A stretch of 64,000 bases of DNA from an uncultured Eubacteriales bacterium (GCA_900315015.1 OMXJ01000008.1:29279-93278); one strand, 5' to 3'; positions 43,430 through 52,336 are shown, counted from the stretch's first letter. Notes: a model not told the origin generated them from the letters alone. Made by a program: numbers and translations.

Positions 43430-43594
43430 TCTTACTAATATTTACTGCCAATGCATTTTCCGAGCCTTTCTATTTTTACTGCCAATGCATTTTCCGAGCC
43501 TTTCTATTTTTACTGCCAATGCATTTTTCGAGCCTTTCTATTTTTACTGCCAATGCATTTTTCGAGCCTTTCTATTTTTACTGCCAATGCATTT
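43430..43594 (-). repeat. 34-bp tandem array (5 copies) spanning the FtsA-like gene stop
   Basis: The string TGCCAATGCATTT (plus strand) recurs at exactly 43446, 43480, 43514, 43548 and 43582, a strict 34-base period. On the minus strand each unit reads ATG CAT TGG CAG TAA, the last four codons and stop of the FtsA-like gene, plus 19 bases of downstream sequence. A decayed sixth start is visible at 43430. Copies differ at one or two positions. Confidence 0.93.
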
Positions 43595-45479
43595 CTACAA
43601 TATCTCCATCCTTAAGCTCGTTAATAAATTCAGCATCCTCGCCGTTTTTCTTTAAAATGAACGCCTTACCGGTCGGCGTGGTTATGTCTATTTCATAATA
43701 ATCAAGGATATCCACAACCCTATATTCTTTTTTACCGCTTAATTCTATCTTCGTATCATTTACTGTAACCATTATATGCACATCTTCGCTTGCTTTTACT
43801 AAATCAGATGCCTTAGGATCTCTTACTTTTAAGCCAGCCGCTTTTTGATCTCTTTCTTTCAAATCAGCTGCATCAGGATTTCTTACTTTTAAACCTGCCG
43901 ATACATTTTCAGCCATGTCATCATCGTCTTCATATTCTTCTATTTCGTAATAATCCCTGTCTGCTAACTCCTCTGATAGCTCTTCATAGCCGCCGTAAGT
44001 CGATGGTATTATTCTTATTTCATCGCCCTGCTTTATGCCATGACTTACATTAGCCGACTCGCCGTTTACAAAGATCTTTGCGCTATCTCCAGGCAGTGCA
44101 TGAATTACAGCTTCCCTTCCATCTACCATTACAAGCTTATCCTTTCCGCGCTTCGGGAAGATGTCCTCTGCGGGATACTGCGCTGCAACTATAACATCTG
44201 CAACATTTCTTCTGCCATTATCATAAAGCCTTACAAGCTTTCCATTAAGCTGTACATATATAATACTGTTCTTTTGCTCAAAATAATTTTCACATATTCC
44301 TATAGGAGTTACTAATATTGAATCCTTCTCTATATCCTCCTGCTTAAAGGATACATTTCCTAGCACTTCCTTTCCTCTAAGAGCTGCCCTCTCTGCCGGA
44401 ATCTCAAGGATTTCAGCTAACTTCCTTGCAAATTCAGTGAACTTGCCTCCGCCTCCTACTATAAATACTGCTGCCACTGATTTTCCGCCGTTCAGCCTTT
44501 TTATTTCCTCAGCTACAGCCTTAGCCGCACTATCCATAAGAGGCTTTAACAGCGCTATTACCTCATTAGCACTAGTCTTCATAGGAAGCAGCATTACATC
44601 ATTATATTCAATTTCTTCTTTTCCTGCCTGCGCCTGCATTTTAATAGCTTCAGCAGTATCAAAATCCACCAGGTACTTATCCACTATCGCCATGGTAAGC
44701 TCATCTCCTGCAATAGGAATCATTCCATACGCAATTACAGAGCCTTCCTTTGTAATGCAGATATCTGAAGTTCCAGCACCTACATCCACAAGTGCAAGAT
44801 TAAGCATCCTGAATTTTTGAGGAATTGCTGCAGTAATCGCTGCAACAGGCTCAAGAGTCAAGCTTACAGCAGTCAGGCCGGCCCCGTTTACTGCACTATA
44901 AAGGCCGTCTACAACCTCTCCTGGAAGGAAAGTTGCTATTACCTGCGCAGCTATTAATCCGATTTTATGACCAAGGAGACTTAGCATGAGATCTCCATTT
45001 AAATAGTATTTCACTATATTAGAGCTGACACAATAAAAATTGAACTTTTCATTTCCTGAATTATCCCTGATTTTTTCATACGCCTGCTGCACCGCAAGCA
45101 TATTCAGCTCTCTTAGATCTCCTTCTGTAATATAATCTCCTAAAACTCTCGGTACCTCTTCAGCTTCCTTTTTTAAATCAATTTCTGCCTTAACGCTTAT
45201 TGTCTCAAGCACTCTTCCTGCTGCTGCTATACAAACGTTCTTAAGCTCTCTTCCAATCTTTTCCTCTAATTCCTTTGTTACCTCTTTAATGGTCGCACTA
45301 ACAGCCGCAATGTCATGAATCTGTCCATCTATCATTGCGCGGCTACTATGAAAACGGCTTGCCATTCTATAAACTACAAATCCCCCGTTCTCATCACGAT
45401 ATCCTACAACACCGATAACACTTCTAGTTCCGATATCTATTCCGTAAACAAAATCCTCAGGTAAAGTATCATTAATCAT
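43578..45479 (-). CDS. FtsA-like actin-fold ATPase with C-terminal extension
   Basis: Actin-superfamily protein similar to FtsA/PilM. Of 633 residues, about 1-400 form the actin fold: phosphate-1 motif YGIDIGTRSVIGVVGY (11-26), the FtsA-like 1C insertion (about 80-165), phosphate-2 LALVDVGAGTSDICI and adenosine motif AVFIVGGGGKFTEFA. Residues about 415-520 form a beta-rich region ending in an acidic stretch EIEEYEDDDD. A short duplicated linker follows (AGLKVRNPDAADLK, AGLKVRDPKASDLV). The last 75 residues resemble a small ubiquitin-like or MoaD-like beta-grasp domain ending GDIVEMHWQ. Ordinary FtsA ends with an amphipathic membrane helix, which is not seen. It lies 35 bases after coaE. No ftsZ is nearby, so it is likely a paralogue with an open role. 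Confidence 0.8.
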   Translation of the reverse strand: MINDTLPEDFVYGIDIGTRSVIGVVGYRDENGGFVVYRMASRFHSSRAMIDGQIHDIAAVSATIKEVTKELEEKIGRELKNVCIAAAGRVLETISVKAEIDLKKEAEEVPRVLGDYITEGDLRELNMLAVQQAYEKIRDNSGNEKFNFYCVSSNIVKYYLNGDLMLSLLGHKIGLIAAQVIATFLPGEVVDGLYSAVNGAGLTAVSLTLEPVAAITAAIPQKFRMLNLALVDVGAGTSDICITKEGSVIAYGMIPIAGDELTMAIVDKYLVDFDTAEAIKMQAQAGKEEIEYNDVMLLPMKTSANEVIALLKPLMDSAAKAVAEEIKRLNGGKSVAAVFIVGGGGKFTEFARKLAEILEIPAERAALRGKEVLGNVSFKQEDIEKDSILVTPIGICENYFEQKNSIIYVQLNGKLVRLYDNGRRNVADVIVAAQYPAEDIFPKRGKDKLVMVDGREAVIHALPGDSAKIFVNGESANVSHGIKQGDEIRIIPSTYGGYEELSEELADRDYYEIEEYEDDDDMAENVSAGLKVRNPDAADLKERDQKAAGLKVRDPKASDLVKASEDVHIMVTVNDTKIELSGKKEYRVVDILDYYEIDITTPTGKAFILKKNGEDAEFINELKDGDIVEMHWQ

Positions 45480-45514
45480 TTTAAGCTCCTAGCAGAATCT
45501 TTTTAAGTCTCCCC

Positions 45515-46165
45515 TTACAGCCCGTATTTTTCCTTAAGGGCCTGCAGCTGCTTCATTACAAAATCCACAGCCATATTTCTCATCATAAATTTATCTTTAA
45601 CATCCTTAAAATCCGGATTTTTTATTATCTCATCTGCATGCTTTTCATATTCCTCATCACTTAGCTGATTCTCCATGATGGAAAGAGCATGCTCTCTGGT
45701 GATTTTTCTCTTACCTGTAAGCCTGCTCAGTCTGTCCTCTAAAGGTGCCTCAACAAGCCATATGCTGTCAAAATGATCCATTATATTGCAATCTACTATA
45801 AGAGCTGATTCTGCAACTAAGACCTCTCCTTCTTTAAGTTCCCTTATCTGCCTGTCCACCTCTTCGATTACAGGAGGATGAGTCAGCTCATCTAAAAGCT
45901 CTCTTTTTGCATCATCTGCATAGATTATCCCTGCAAGTTTTTTTCTATCAATAAAGCCTTCTTCATCAAGAATACCTTCTCCGAAGGCCTCTACAACAGA
46001 ATTAAACACTGCTTCTCCTGGCTGCATCTGATTTCTAGAAACATCATCAGTCTTTATTATCTTAAATCCATATTCCTTCTCCATTACCTCAAGTACAAAA
46101 GATTTCCCAGAACCGATACCGCCCATAAGGCCTATGGCAAAGCCTTTTCTATTTTCATCTCTCAT
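45515..46165 (-). CDS. coaE: Dephospho-CoA kinase
   Basis: Last step of coenzyme A synthesis. The 216 residues have the P-loop GLMGGIGSGKSFV (12-24), IIKTDDVSRNQM, PPVIEEVDRQI, the Asp/Glu region VAESALIVDCNIMDHFD, and WLVEAPLEDRLSRLTGKRKITREHALSIMENQ. The family's usual PLLFE is replaced by SALIV. It sits 20 bases downstream of polA and upstream of the FtsA-like gene, the common clostridial polA-coaE pairing. Confidence 0.94.
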   Translation of the reverse strand: MRDENRKGFAIGLMGGIGSGKSFVLEVMEKEYGFKIIKTDDVSRNQMQPGEAVFNSVVEAFGEGILDEEGFIDRKKLAGIIYADDAKRELLDELTHPPVIEEVDRQIRELKEGEVLVAESALIVDCNIMDHFDSIWLVEAPLEDRLSRLTGKRKITREHALSIMENQLSDEEYEKHADEIIKNPDFKDVKDKFMMRNMAVDFVMKQLQALKEKYGL

Positions 46166-46185
46166 AGCATCTCCAATATATTTAC

Positions 46186-49185
46186 TTATTTAGCCTCAAA
46201 AAGACTTTGTCCTGAGGATATGGAAACAATCAATGGAACACTTAAAACTGCTGCCTTTTCCATTTCCTCCTTCATGACCTCCCTGACCCTTTCTTCTTCA
46301 TCTTTCCTTACTTCTACAAGAAGTTCATCGTGTATCTGAAGAAGTAGTCTTGCATCTAATTTTTCAGCCAAAAGTCTCTTTTCAACATTTAACATTGCTA
46401 TCTTTATTATGTCTGCCGCAGTACCCTGAATAGGCGAATTCTTTGCCATTCTCTCTGACATGGTACGCTTTAGATAATTCTTATCATTAATATCTGGAAG
46501 AACTCTTATTCTGCCGAATTTCGTTCTAGTAAAGCCTTCACTTCTAGCTCCGCGAACCAGCTCATCCATATAGGCTTCTACTTTTTTATAGATCTTAAAA
46601 TAACTTTCGATATAGCCCTCAGCCTCATCTCTGGTAATGTCAAGGCTCTCACCTAGTCCATACGAGCTTATACCGTAAACTATTCCGAAATTAACTGCCT
46701 TAGCTCTGCTTCTCATAGTCTTTGTGACCTCATCAAGAGGCACGTGGAAAACCTCAGAAGCAGTGATCTTGTGAATATCTGAGTCCTTATTATAGGCCTC
46801 TATCAGCTTTTCATCACCTGACATATCAGCAAGTACTCTTAGCTCGATCTGGGAATAATCCGCGTCAACGAAAACATAGCCTTCCTTTGGAATGAAGGCC
46901 TCTCTGATTTTCATGCCCTCATCACTTCTTGCCGGAATATTCTGAAGATTTGGCTCTGTAGAGCTAAGTCTTCCGGTTGCTGCAATCGTCTGGTTAAAAT
47001 TACCATGAATTCTTCCATCCTCTGCTATATAAGGAATGAAACCATCCGCATATGTCGAGCGCAGCTTTGAATATTTTCTATATTCAAGTACATCACTTAC
47101 CACAGTATACTGATCAGCTAAAGGCTTTAATACCTCTGCTGCAGTTGAATAACCGCTCTTAGTCTTCTTTCCGCCTTCAAGCTTTAAATCTTCAAAGAGT
47201 ACTGCGCCAAGCTGCTTTGGAGAATTGATATTAAACTCTTTTCCTACAGCTTTATAGATTTTTCCTTCAAGCTCATCAATTTTTTCAGTAAGCTCCTTTG
47301 AATAGCTCTCAAGGAACTCTTTATCTGTCTTTATTCCTCTTACATGCATATTATAAAGCACATTGATAAGAGGCTTTTCAACCTCATCATAAAGCTTTCT
47401 CTCGCCTAGTCTGTCAAGATTGTCAAATACTACATTTCCCGCAAACATAAGCACAAGAAGCTCTATTTCAGCAGGAATATCCTTTATATTGATTATTTCC
47501 TCAAGCTTTATGCCAAGGTACTTATCAGCAAGATAAACTGCATCGTATTCATTTTCACCAGGGCTTACTAAATAAGCCGCAAGGGATACATCATCTGCCT
47601 TTAAGATTTCATCTTTCGCCTCGCCCCTTACATAGAAGGAAAGCTTTGAATATATATCTGACATATATACTGCCTCTGCAGCATCTGTCAGTTTACCCAA
47701 TAACTCAAATACATCGTCTTTTTCTGTAGAAGCGGCCACACATAGCCTAATAGCTTCATTTTCCTCAAAAGCTATCATCACCTTATTTTTATCTACATAA
47801 AAAGCCGCTTTTTTCAGCTTTTTGCCTGCATAAGAAGATATCATTTCCGTAAGAGTCTTTAACGAAAGCTCTTCGATTTTTTCACCGCCATGCAGAGCAT
47901 TCTTTATTTCTACCTTTGCTCTAGCACATATATCCTCTTTTGCAGGAATTATTTTATAAAAGCTATCTGACTTCTTAGCATCAATGCGTAAAGTCTCTCC
48001 CCCTCTCTTACTCTTGCTCTTACTTTTTTCATTGCCTCCATTTTCTGCATCAGCTCCTCCAAAGAAGGAAAGCTGACCATCATTAGAGTCCTCAAAAGGA
48101 TTATATAAAGATGAATCCTCATCCTTTTTTTCTTCTTCATTCTTACCATCAAAATTCCTGAACTCTGATGATTTAAACTCAAGCTCATCAAATTCAGCAA
48201 TGGCTGCTTCTCTATTGATATTAAGCCTTAAATCCTCAAGTGAAACATCAAGCTCTATGTCTCTTTTTATGGTAGCAAGCATTTCTGAAAGCCTTGCAGC
48301 CTTCTCTCCTACTAGTTCAGTATCACTTTCCTTAATGAGATAATTAATAGGAGAACGCTTTATTGAAAGCTCTGTCTTAAAGCTGGCCGCAAGCTCCTTA
48401 AGCTCTTTCTCATTCTTTCCGTGAAGCTCTGAATACAGGCCATCTACCGTCTTATACTTTGCAATAAGAGCTGTCGCAGTAGCCGGTCCTATTCCAGGAA
48501 CGCCCTTAATATTATCTGAAGTATCGCCCATGAGCGCCTTTAGAGAATTAATATTTACAGCATCTACCCCGAACTCCTTTTTTATGAGCTCAGGAGTAAA
48601 AGGGAATGTCCTCTCAGGGGCAAAAGGATAGTCCTCATGCCTCATATTGTATTTATCATAAAGCTCTTTAGTTTTATCAGCTGAAGAATGCATCATAAGG
48701 ATAGTAGTATTCTCACTAGCTAGCTGAAGATAGTCATTATCCTTGGTCATTATTCCGACCTTTACAGAATTCTCAAAAAGCTTAGAAAGCGTACCGCTAA
48801 AATCATCTGCCTCATATTCATCTGAAGAAAACTGCTTAACATTCATTTTTTCAAGCATTTCCTGACATAGCTCAAACTGCAGCTTTAGCGGCTCTAAGGT
48901 CTCTGCCCTGTTTCCCTTATAATCCGGATATATCCTTCTTCTGAAGGTATCTCTCGTTTTATCCCAGCATACCGCAAGATATTCAGGCTTTTGCTCTCTA
49001 AGGATCTTCATAAAGGTCCTGAAAAAGCCGTATATGGCATTAGTATATACACCCTTGCTGTTTTTTAATATTTTATAGAAATACTTTTCCTTTTCGCTCA
49101 TTTCCTTTGCAAACATTATCTCCTTTGGGAGATTTGCAAAAAACATAGTAGTCAAAAGACTTGAGCCATCTATTATATAAAACAT
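46186..49185 (-). CDS. polA: DNA polymerase I
   Basis: Gap-filling and repair polymerase with 5'-3' nuclease. The 999-residue protein is longer than the usual 880-930. Residues 1-about 320 are the 5' nuclease (CWDKTRDTFRRRIYPDYKGNR, SSDEYEADDFSGTL, GDTSDNIKGVPGIGPATA). About 340-410 is an acidic, low-complexity linker (EEKKDEDSSLYN, KSKSKRGGE). About 415-590 is a 3'-5' exonuclease-like fold without the Asp-x-Glu motif, so proofreading is probably lost. The polymerase follows with motif A DADYSQIELRVLAD, motif B RSRAKAVNFGIVYG and motif C LLLQIHDELLVEV. It heads the polA-coaE pair with an AGGATGA site at the start. Confidence 0.96.
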   Translation of the reverse strand: MFYIIDGSSLLTTMFFANLPKEIMFAKEMSEKEKYFYKILKNSKGVYTNAIYGFFRTFMKILREQKPEYLAVCWDKTRDTFRRRIYPDYKGNRAETLEPLKLQFELCQEMLEKMNVKQFSSDEYEADDFSGTLSKLFENSVKVGIMTKDNDYLQLASENTTILMMHSSADKTKELYDKYNMRHEDYPFAPERTFPFTPELIKKEFGVDAVNINSLKALMGDTSDNIKGVPGIGPATATALIAKYKTVDGLYSELHGKNEKELKELAASFKTELSIKRSPINYLIKESDTELVGEKAARLSEMLATIKRDIELDVSLEDLRLNINREAAIAEFDELEFKSSEFRNFDGKNEEEKKDEDSSLYNPFEDSNDGQLSFFGGADAENGGNEKSKSKSKRGGETLRIDAKKSDSFYKIIPAKEDICARAKVEIKNALHGGEKIEELSLKTLTEMISSYAGKKLKKAAFYVDKNKVMIAFEENEAIRLCVAASTEKDDVFELLGKLTDAAEAVYMSDIYSKLSFYVRGEAKDEILKADDVSLAAYLVSPGENEYDAVYLADKYLGIKLEEIINIKDIPAEIELLVLMFAGNVVFDNLDRLGERKLYDEVEKPLINVLYNMHVRGIKTDKEFLESYSKELTEKIDELEGKIYKAVGKEFNINSPKQLGAVLFEDLKLEGGKKTKSGYSTAAEVLKPLADQYTVVSDVLEYRKYSKLRSTYADGFIPYIAEDGRIHGNFNQTIAATGRLSSTEPNLQNIPARSDEGMKIREAFIPKEGYVFVDADYSQIELRVLADMSGDEKLIEAYNKDSDIHKITASEVFHVPLDEVTKTMRSRAKAVNFGIVYGISSYGLGESLDITRDEAEGYIESYFKIYKKVEAYMDELVRGARSEGFTRTKFGRIRVLPDINDKNYLKRTMSERMAKNSPIQGTAADIIKIAMLNVEKRLLAEKLDARLLLQIHDELLVEVRKDEEERVREVMKEEMEKAAVLSVPLIVSISSGQSLFEAK

Positions 49186-49208
49186 TCATCCTCCAAAAAA
49201 TCTCTGAT

Positions 49209-49850
49209 TTATTTCTCAAGGAGCCGTCTCATAAGATTATTTATCTCGATTACTCTCATTTCAATGCATTCTAAGATATCCTCCGATAATCCCGGCTCTA
49301 GCCACAGCTCCATTCGCTTAGAGTTTATAAACATTGCCACCTTATACTCCTTTGCAACTCTTTGCTTATATTCTTCATGAAGCATTTCCTTCATGTCAAT
49401 TCTCCATGCTCTAAGCAGACTTTCCTTGCTTAAGGCCGCATTTAAATCCTTAGTATACTTTTCTGAAATTTCTACTATCTTATCATATTCACTCGTCTTA
49501 TCGCTCATTGATATGCTAGTGAGGGTTCCGATTCCAATAGTAGATAATACAAGGATAGCTATCGCTAAAATCATAAGGGTAATTCTTTTTACCTTCAGAT
49601 ATATCTCTCTATTTTTAAATTCTCTTTGAGTCGCCTCTAGCTTATTATTCAAGGCCCCGATATAATCAAGCGTAACATCATCAACGCTTTCCATCTCATC
49701 AATGGCCTTATTTATTATATAGCTTGTCTCAAGTTCCTCCCTGCATCTGCTGCAGCTCTCTACATGCACTGCCAGCTGATAGGCAGTCCTAAGATCAAGC
49801 TTATTATCTATATAGCTATTAAGCAGGCTTCTCGCTCTATTACAGTTCAT
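49209..49850 (-). CDS. Anti-sigma-factor-like protein with zinc-finger (zf-HC2)
   Basis: Single-pass membrane protein of the anti-sigma type. The ATG at 49850 has AAGGA close by; 49883 is an alternative. The 213 residues begin MNCNRARSLLNSYIDNKL with the zf-HC2 ligands Cys3 and HVESCSRC (about 35-42), followed by a helix, a transmembrane segment about 93-113 (LMILAIAILVLSTIGIG) and an external domain of about 100 residues rich in charged helices. No ECF sigma gene is adjacent, which is unusual for this class. It is encoded 36 bases downstream of the CYTH gene and 24 bases upstream of polA. Confidence 0.8.
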   Translation of the reverse strand: MNCNRARSLLNSYIDNKLDLRTAYQLAVHVESCSRCREELETSYIINKAIDEMESVDDVTLDYIGALNNKLEATQREFKNREIYLKVKRITLMILAIAILVLSTIGIGTLTSISMSDKTSEYDKIVEISEKYTKDLNAALSKESLLRAWRIDMKEMLHEEYKQRVAKEYKVAMFINSKRMELWLEPGLSEDILECIEMRVIEINNLMRRLLEK

Positions 49851-49886
49851 TTTTCCTTCGGTAATTTTTTTAATTACAGCCATTCT

Positions 49887-50375
49887 TTATTCTGCCTCTG
49901 GTATGTCCTTTTTATCAGTAAGAAGCGACAGCGCTGCATTAGAATATCTTCTATCAGCTGACACATCCCTTCCGAACCAATCTGGCTCCTTAAAGGCCTT
50001 CGCCGCCTCTTCATCTGGAAATTCGACCTCTATGAAATACAAGCCCTCAAGAAAGCCCTTAAAAACGTCAAGCTCTCCCGTAAGACCATTATCTAATGGT
50101 ATCAGGTATCTGTCTTTTGAAACAAGCTCACCATCACATTTTGGGCGCATATGCTCATACGCCTCCTTATTGAGCGGAAGATTATACTCTTCACTTACTA
50201 TGGCATTTTTCTGTGAATGATTTCCCCTGTTCTTGTAAGTCATATAATAATCATCATTGCTTTTTCTTATTCTAACTGCAGGATTACGATTAAGATATCC
50301 CTGCTCTATTACTTCCTTTTCATACTTTGATAGATCTGGAAGCTCTTTAATTAAGTACTTTCTCTCAATTTCCAT
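49887..50375 (-). CDS. CYTH domain protein (class IV adenylate cyclase/triphosphatase fold)
   Basis: The ATG at 50375 follows GGAGAGA and gives 162 residues starting MEIERKYLIKELP, with the ExExK signature of CYTH proteins in EIERKYL. Other charged positions lining the triphosphate tunnel are visible: VRIRKSNDDYYMTYK, SEEYNLPL, LTGELDVFKG, IEVEFPDEEAA. Small bacterial CYTH proteins usually hydrolyse inorganic triphosphate; cyclase activity is rarer. The precise substrate cannot be read from sequence. It overlaps no gene and is followed by the anti-sigma-like gene after 36 bases. Confidence 0.9.
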   Translation of the reverse strand: MEIERKYLIKELPDLSKYEKEVIEQGYLNRNPAVRIRKSNDDYYMTYKNRGNHSQKNAIVSEEYNLPLNKEAYEHMRPKCDGELVSKDRYLIPLDNGLTGELDVFKGFLEGLYFIEVEFPDEEAAKAFKEPDWFGRDVSADRRYSNAALSLLTDKKDIPEAE

Positions 50376-50467
50376 TCTCTCTCCAAATAAAGGTCTAATT
50401 ATAAAATAGTTATAATACCTCAATTATTTATTATATCAAATTTCCGCCCTAATTACAAGGAAAAAAA

Positions 50468-50499
50468 CAGTGGCAAAGACTTTTAGTCACTTGCCACTG
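50468..50499 (-). terminator. Terminator after the flotillin gene
   Basis: CAGTGGCAA (50468-50476) pairs with TTGCCACTG (50491-50499), with an inner GAC/GTC. On the minus strand it is followed by a run of seven T's. It lies about 115 bases after the flotillin stop, and nothing else is seen in that gap. Confidence 0.9.
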
Positions 50500-50614
50500 C
50501 CCTAAATTCAAACTATTGTATATATCAGTGCATTAAACACTTTATACCATTTCTGATTACTTAGCTTTTAAGCTATATAAAACATAACTACGTTAGCTAC
50601 TATTTGCTGCTAAA

Positions 50615-52189
50615 TCAAGCTTTGCTGTCACTTGTTACTACAGCTTCAGGATTTTCTGCTACATTTACCTGCTCTGCAGGATTTTGTACGTTCTCCTTTG
50701 AAACATATGCTTCAACACCGGCATCCATCTGGATGTTCTTATTTGTCTTAGCCTGAATTGTATTAGCCTTCATAACCTCTGTTAAATCAAAACCTGTTGT
50801 CTCCTTGACAGACTCGATGGTCTTAGCAAGGATAGATGGAACATATCCGCCCATCTGATTTACTCCAGAACCTGAACCATTTCCGCCGCCATCAATAATT
50901 GTAACCTTGTCGATAGATGTAAGAGGCTCTGCAATAGCCTTTGCCATTTCTGGAAGCTTCTCAACGATCATCTGGAGCATAGCAGCCTCACCGTACTTCT
51001 TAAGAGCATCGGCCTTCTTTTCCATTGCCTCAGCCTCAGCCTTACCTTTAGCAGCAATAGCATTAGCTTCAGCTTCACCCTTTGCTCTAATAGCTTCAGC
51101 CTCTGCAAGACCTGCGATTCTAACTGCTTCAGCTTCCTTACTTCTCTCAACAAGCTCAGCCTCTGCCTCTTTGGTACGTCTGAAGAGATCAGCTTCTGAT
51201 TCCTTCTCGATCTTATACTTATCAGCATCTGCCTTCTGCTCTGTTGCGAAACGCTCAGCCTCTGCCTGCTTTCTGATCTTAGCATTAAGAGCCTGTTCCT
51301 GAACAGCTGCCTCTTCCTTCTTAACTTCAACTTCCTTCATCTGCTTTGCAATCTGAGCATCTGCTGTTGCAATCTCGATGGTCTTCTGCTGAGCCTGTCT
51401 CTGGATTTCATAAGCTGCATCAGCCTCAGCCTGCTTTGTATCAGCCTCTCTCTTAAGATCAGCCTGCTTAATTGAAAGCTCATTGTTCTGAATTGCGATC
51501 GCTGTTTCAGATTCAACTCTAGCTACGTTAGCCTGCTGCTTAGCAACTGCCTGTGCAACTGCAATTTCCTTTTCTGCATTAGCACGTGATACTTCAGCAT
51601 TCTGACGAATCGCTACTGTATTTGCGATACCAAGGTTTTCAATAACACCAAGACCTGCATCGTCAATATTCTGAATGTTAAATGATACGATTTCAAGACC
51701 CATTGCAGCCATGTCTGAAGTTGCATTTGTCTGAACTGCTGTAGCAAAAGCCTTTCTGTCATTCATGATGTCTACAAGCTTCATGCCACCGATAATTTCA
51801 CGGAGATTACCTTCAAGAACGTTAACTACCATCATATTGATATAGTCTGAATTCTTATTAAGGAAGTTCTCTGCTGCCCTATCCATCTTATCTGGATCTG
51901 TGCTGATTTTGATAGTTGCGACTGAATCAACCATTATGTTGATATAGTCAAGTGTTGGGATAGTTTTTGATGTCTTAACATCAACTGATAACATCTTAAG
52001 AGAAAGCTTATCCACTCTCTGGAGGAAAGGTATTCTGATAGATGAACGACCGATTATTATCTTAGGCTTTTTACGCAGACCTGAAATAATAACTGCCTGG
52101 TCCGTTGGTGCCTTTATATAACCCATTGCAAGGATTATAACGAACACAACAACTACTACTGTGATTGTAATGATTTCCTTCATGCCCAT
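50615..52189 (-). CDS. Flotillin-family membrane scaffold protein
   Basis: Flotillin/SPFH protein that organises membrane microdomains. The ATG at 52189 has GGAG six bases upstream; 52201 is an alternative. The 524 residues show one N-terminal membrane hairpin or helix (about 4-24, IITITVVVVVFVIILAMGY), the SPFH/PHB domain (about 25-200, with GLEIVSFNIQNIDD), a long flotillin-type coiled coil full of EAEA and AEAEAIRAKGEAE repeats (about 205-400), and a Gly/Ser-rich end with a conserved-looking segment around TIESVKETTGFDL. No NfeD partner is encoded next to it, which is unusual for bacterial flotillins. It has its own promoter and terminator. Confidence 0.93.
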   Translation of the reverse strand: MGMKEIITITVVVVVFVIILAMGYIKAPTDQAVIISGLRKKPKIIIGRSSIRIPFLQRVDKLSLKMLSVDVKTSKTIPTLDYINIMVDSVATIKISTDPDKMDRAAENFLNKNSDYINMMVVNVLEGNLREIIGGMKLVDIMNDRKAFATAVQTNATSDMAAMGLEIVSFNIQNIDDAGLGVIENLGIANTVAIRQNAEVSRANAEKEIAVAQAVAKQQANVARVESETAIAIQNNELSIKQADLKREADTKQAEADAAYEIQRQAQQKTIEIATADAQIAKQMKEVEVKKEEAAVQEQALNAKIRKQAEAERFATEQKADADKYKIEKESEADLFRRTKEAEAELVERSKEAEAVRIAGLAEAEAIRAKGEAEANAIAAKGKAEAEAMEKKADALKKYGEAAMLQMIVEKLPEMAKAIAEPLTSIDKVTIIDGGGNGSGSGVNQMGGYVPSILAKTIESVKETTGFDLTEVMKANTIQAKTNKNIQMDAGVEAYVSKENVQNPAEQVNVAENPEAVVTSDSKA

Positions 52190-52264
52190 TACTGACTCCA
52201 TTCTGGAACGACTAACGTCCCCTGAAAAATAAATTTTTTTATATATAATAAACTTACGGTTTAT

Positions 52265-52293
52265 ATTTTATCATTTTTATTCTCCATTTTCAA
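52265..52293 (-). promoter_or_regulatory. Flotillin gene promoter
   Basis: Minus strand: TTGAAA (52288-52293), a 17-base spacer, TAAAAT (52265-52270). Divergent from the GNAT promoter. Confidence 0.7.
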
Positions 52294-52307
52294 TATCAAA
52301 CTTGCAA

Positions 52308-52336
52308 TTTACGAAGGTTTGTAGTATTGTTATATT
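52308..52336 (+). promoter_or_regulatory. GNAT gene promoter, with leader hairpin
   Basis: Plus strand: TTTACG (52308-52313), a 17-base spacer, TATATT (52331-52336). The leader then holds a strong hairpin, CGCCCGAA paired with TTCCGGGCG, closing an AT-rich loop (about 52345-52383), directly before the AGGGAGA ribosome site. Confidence 0.6.

Noticed and set aside
43416..43655. 79-codon plus-strand frame with repeated Phe/Leu-rich segments
   Set aside because: It is the complement of the 34-bp array and has no ribosome site or family similarity.
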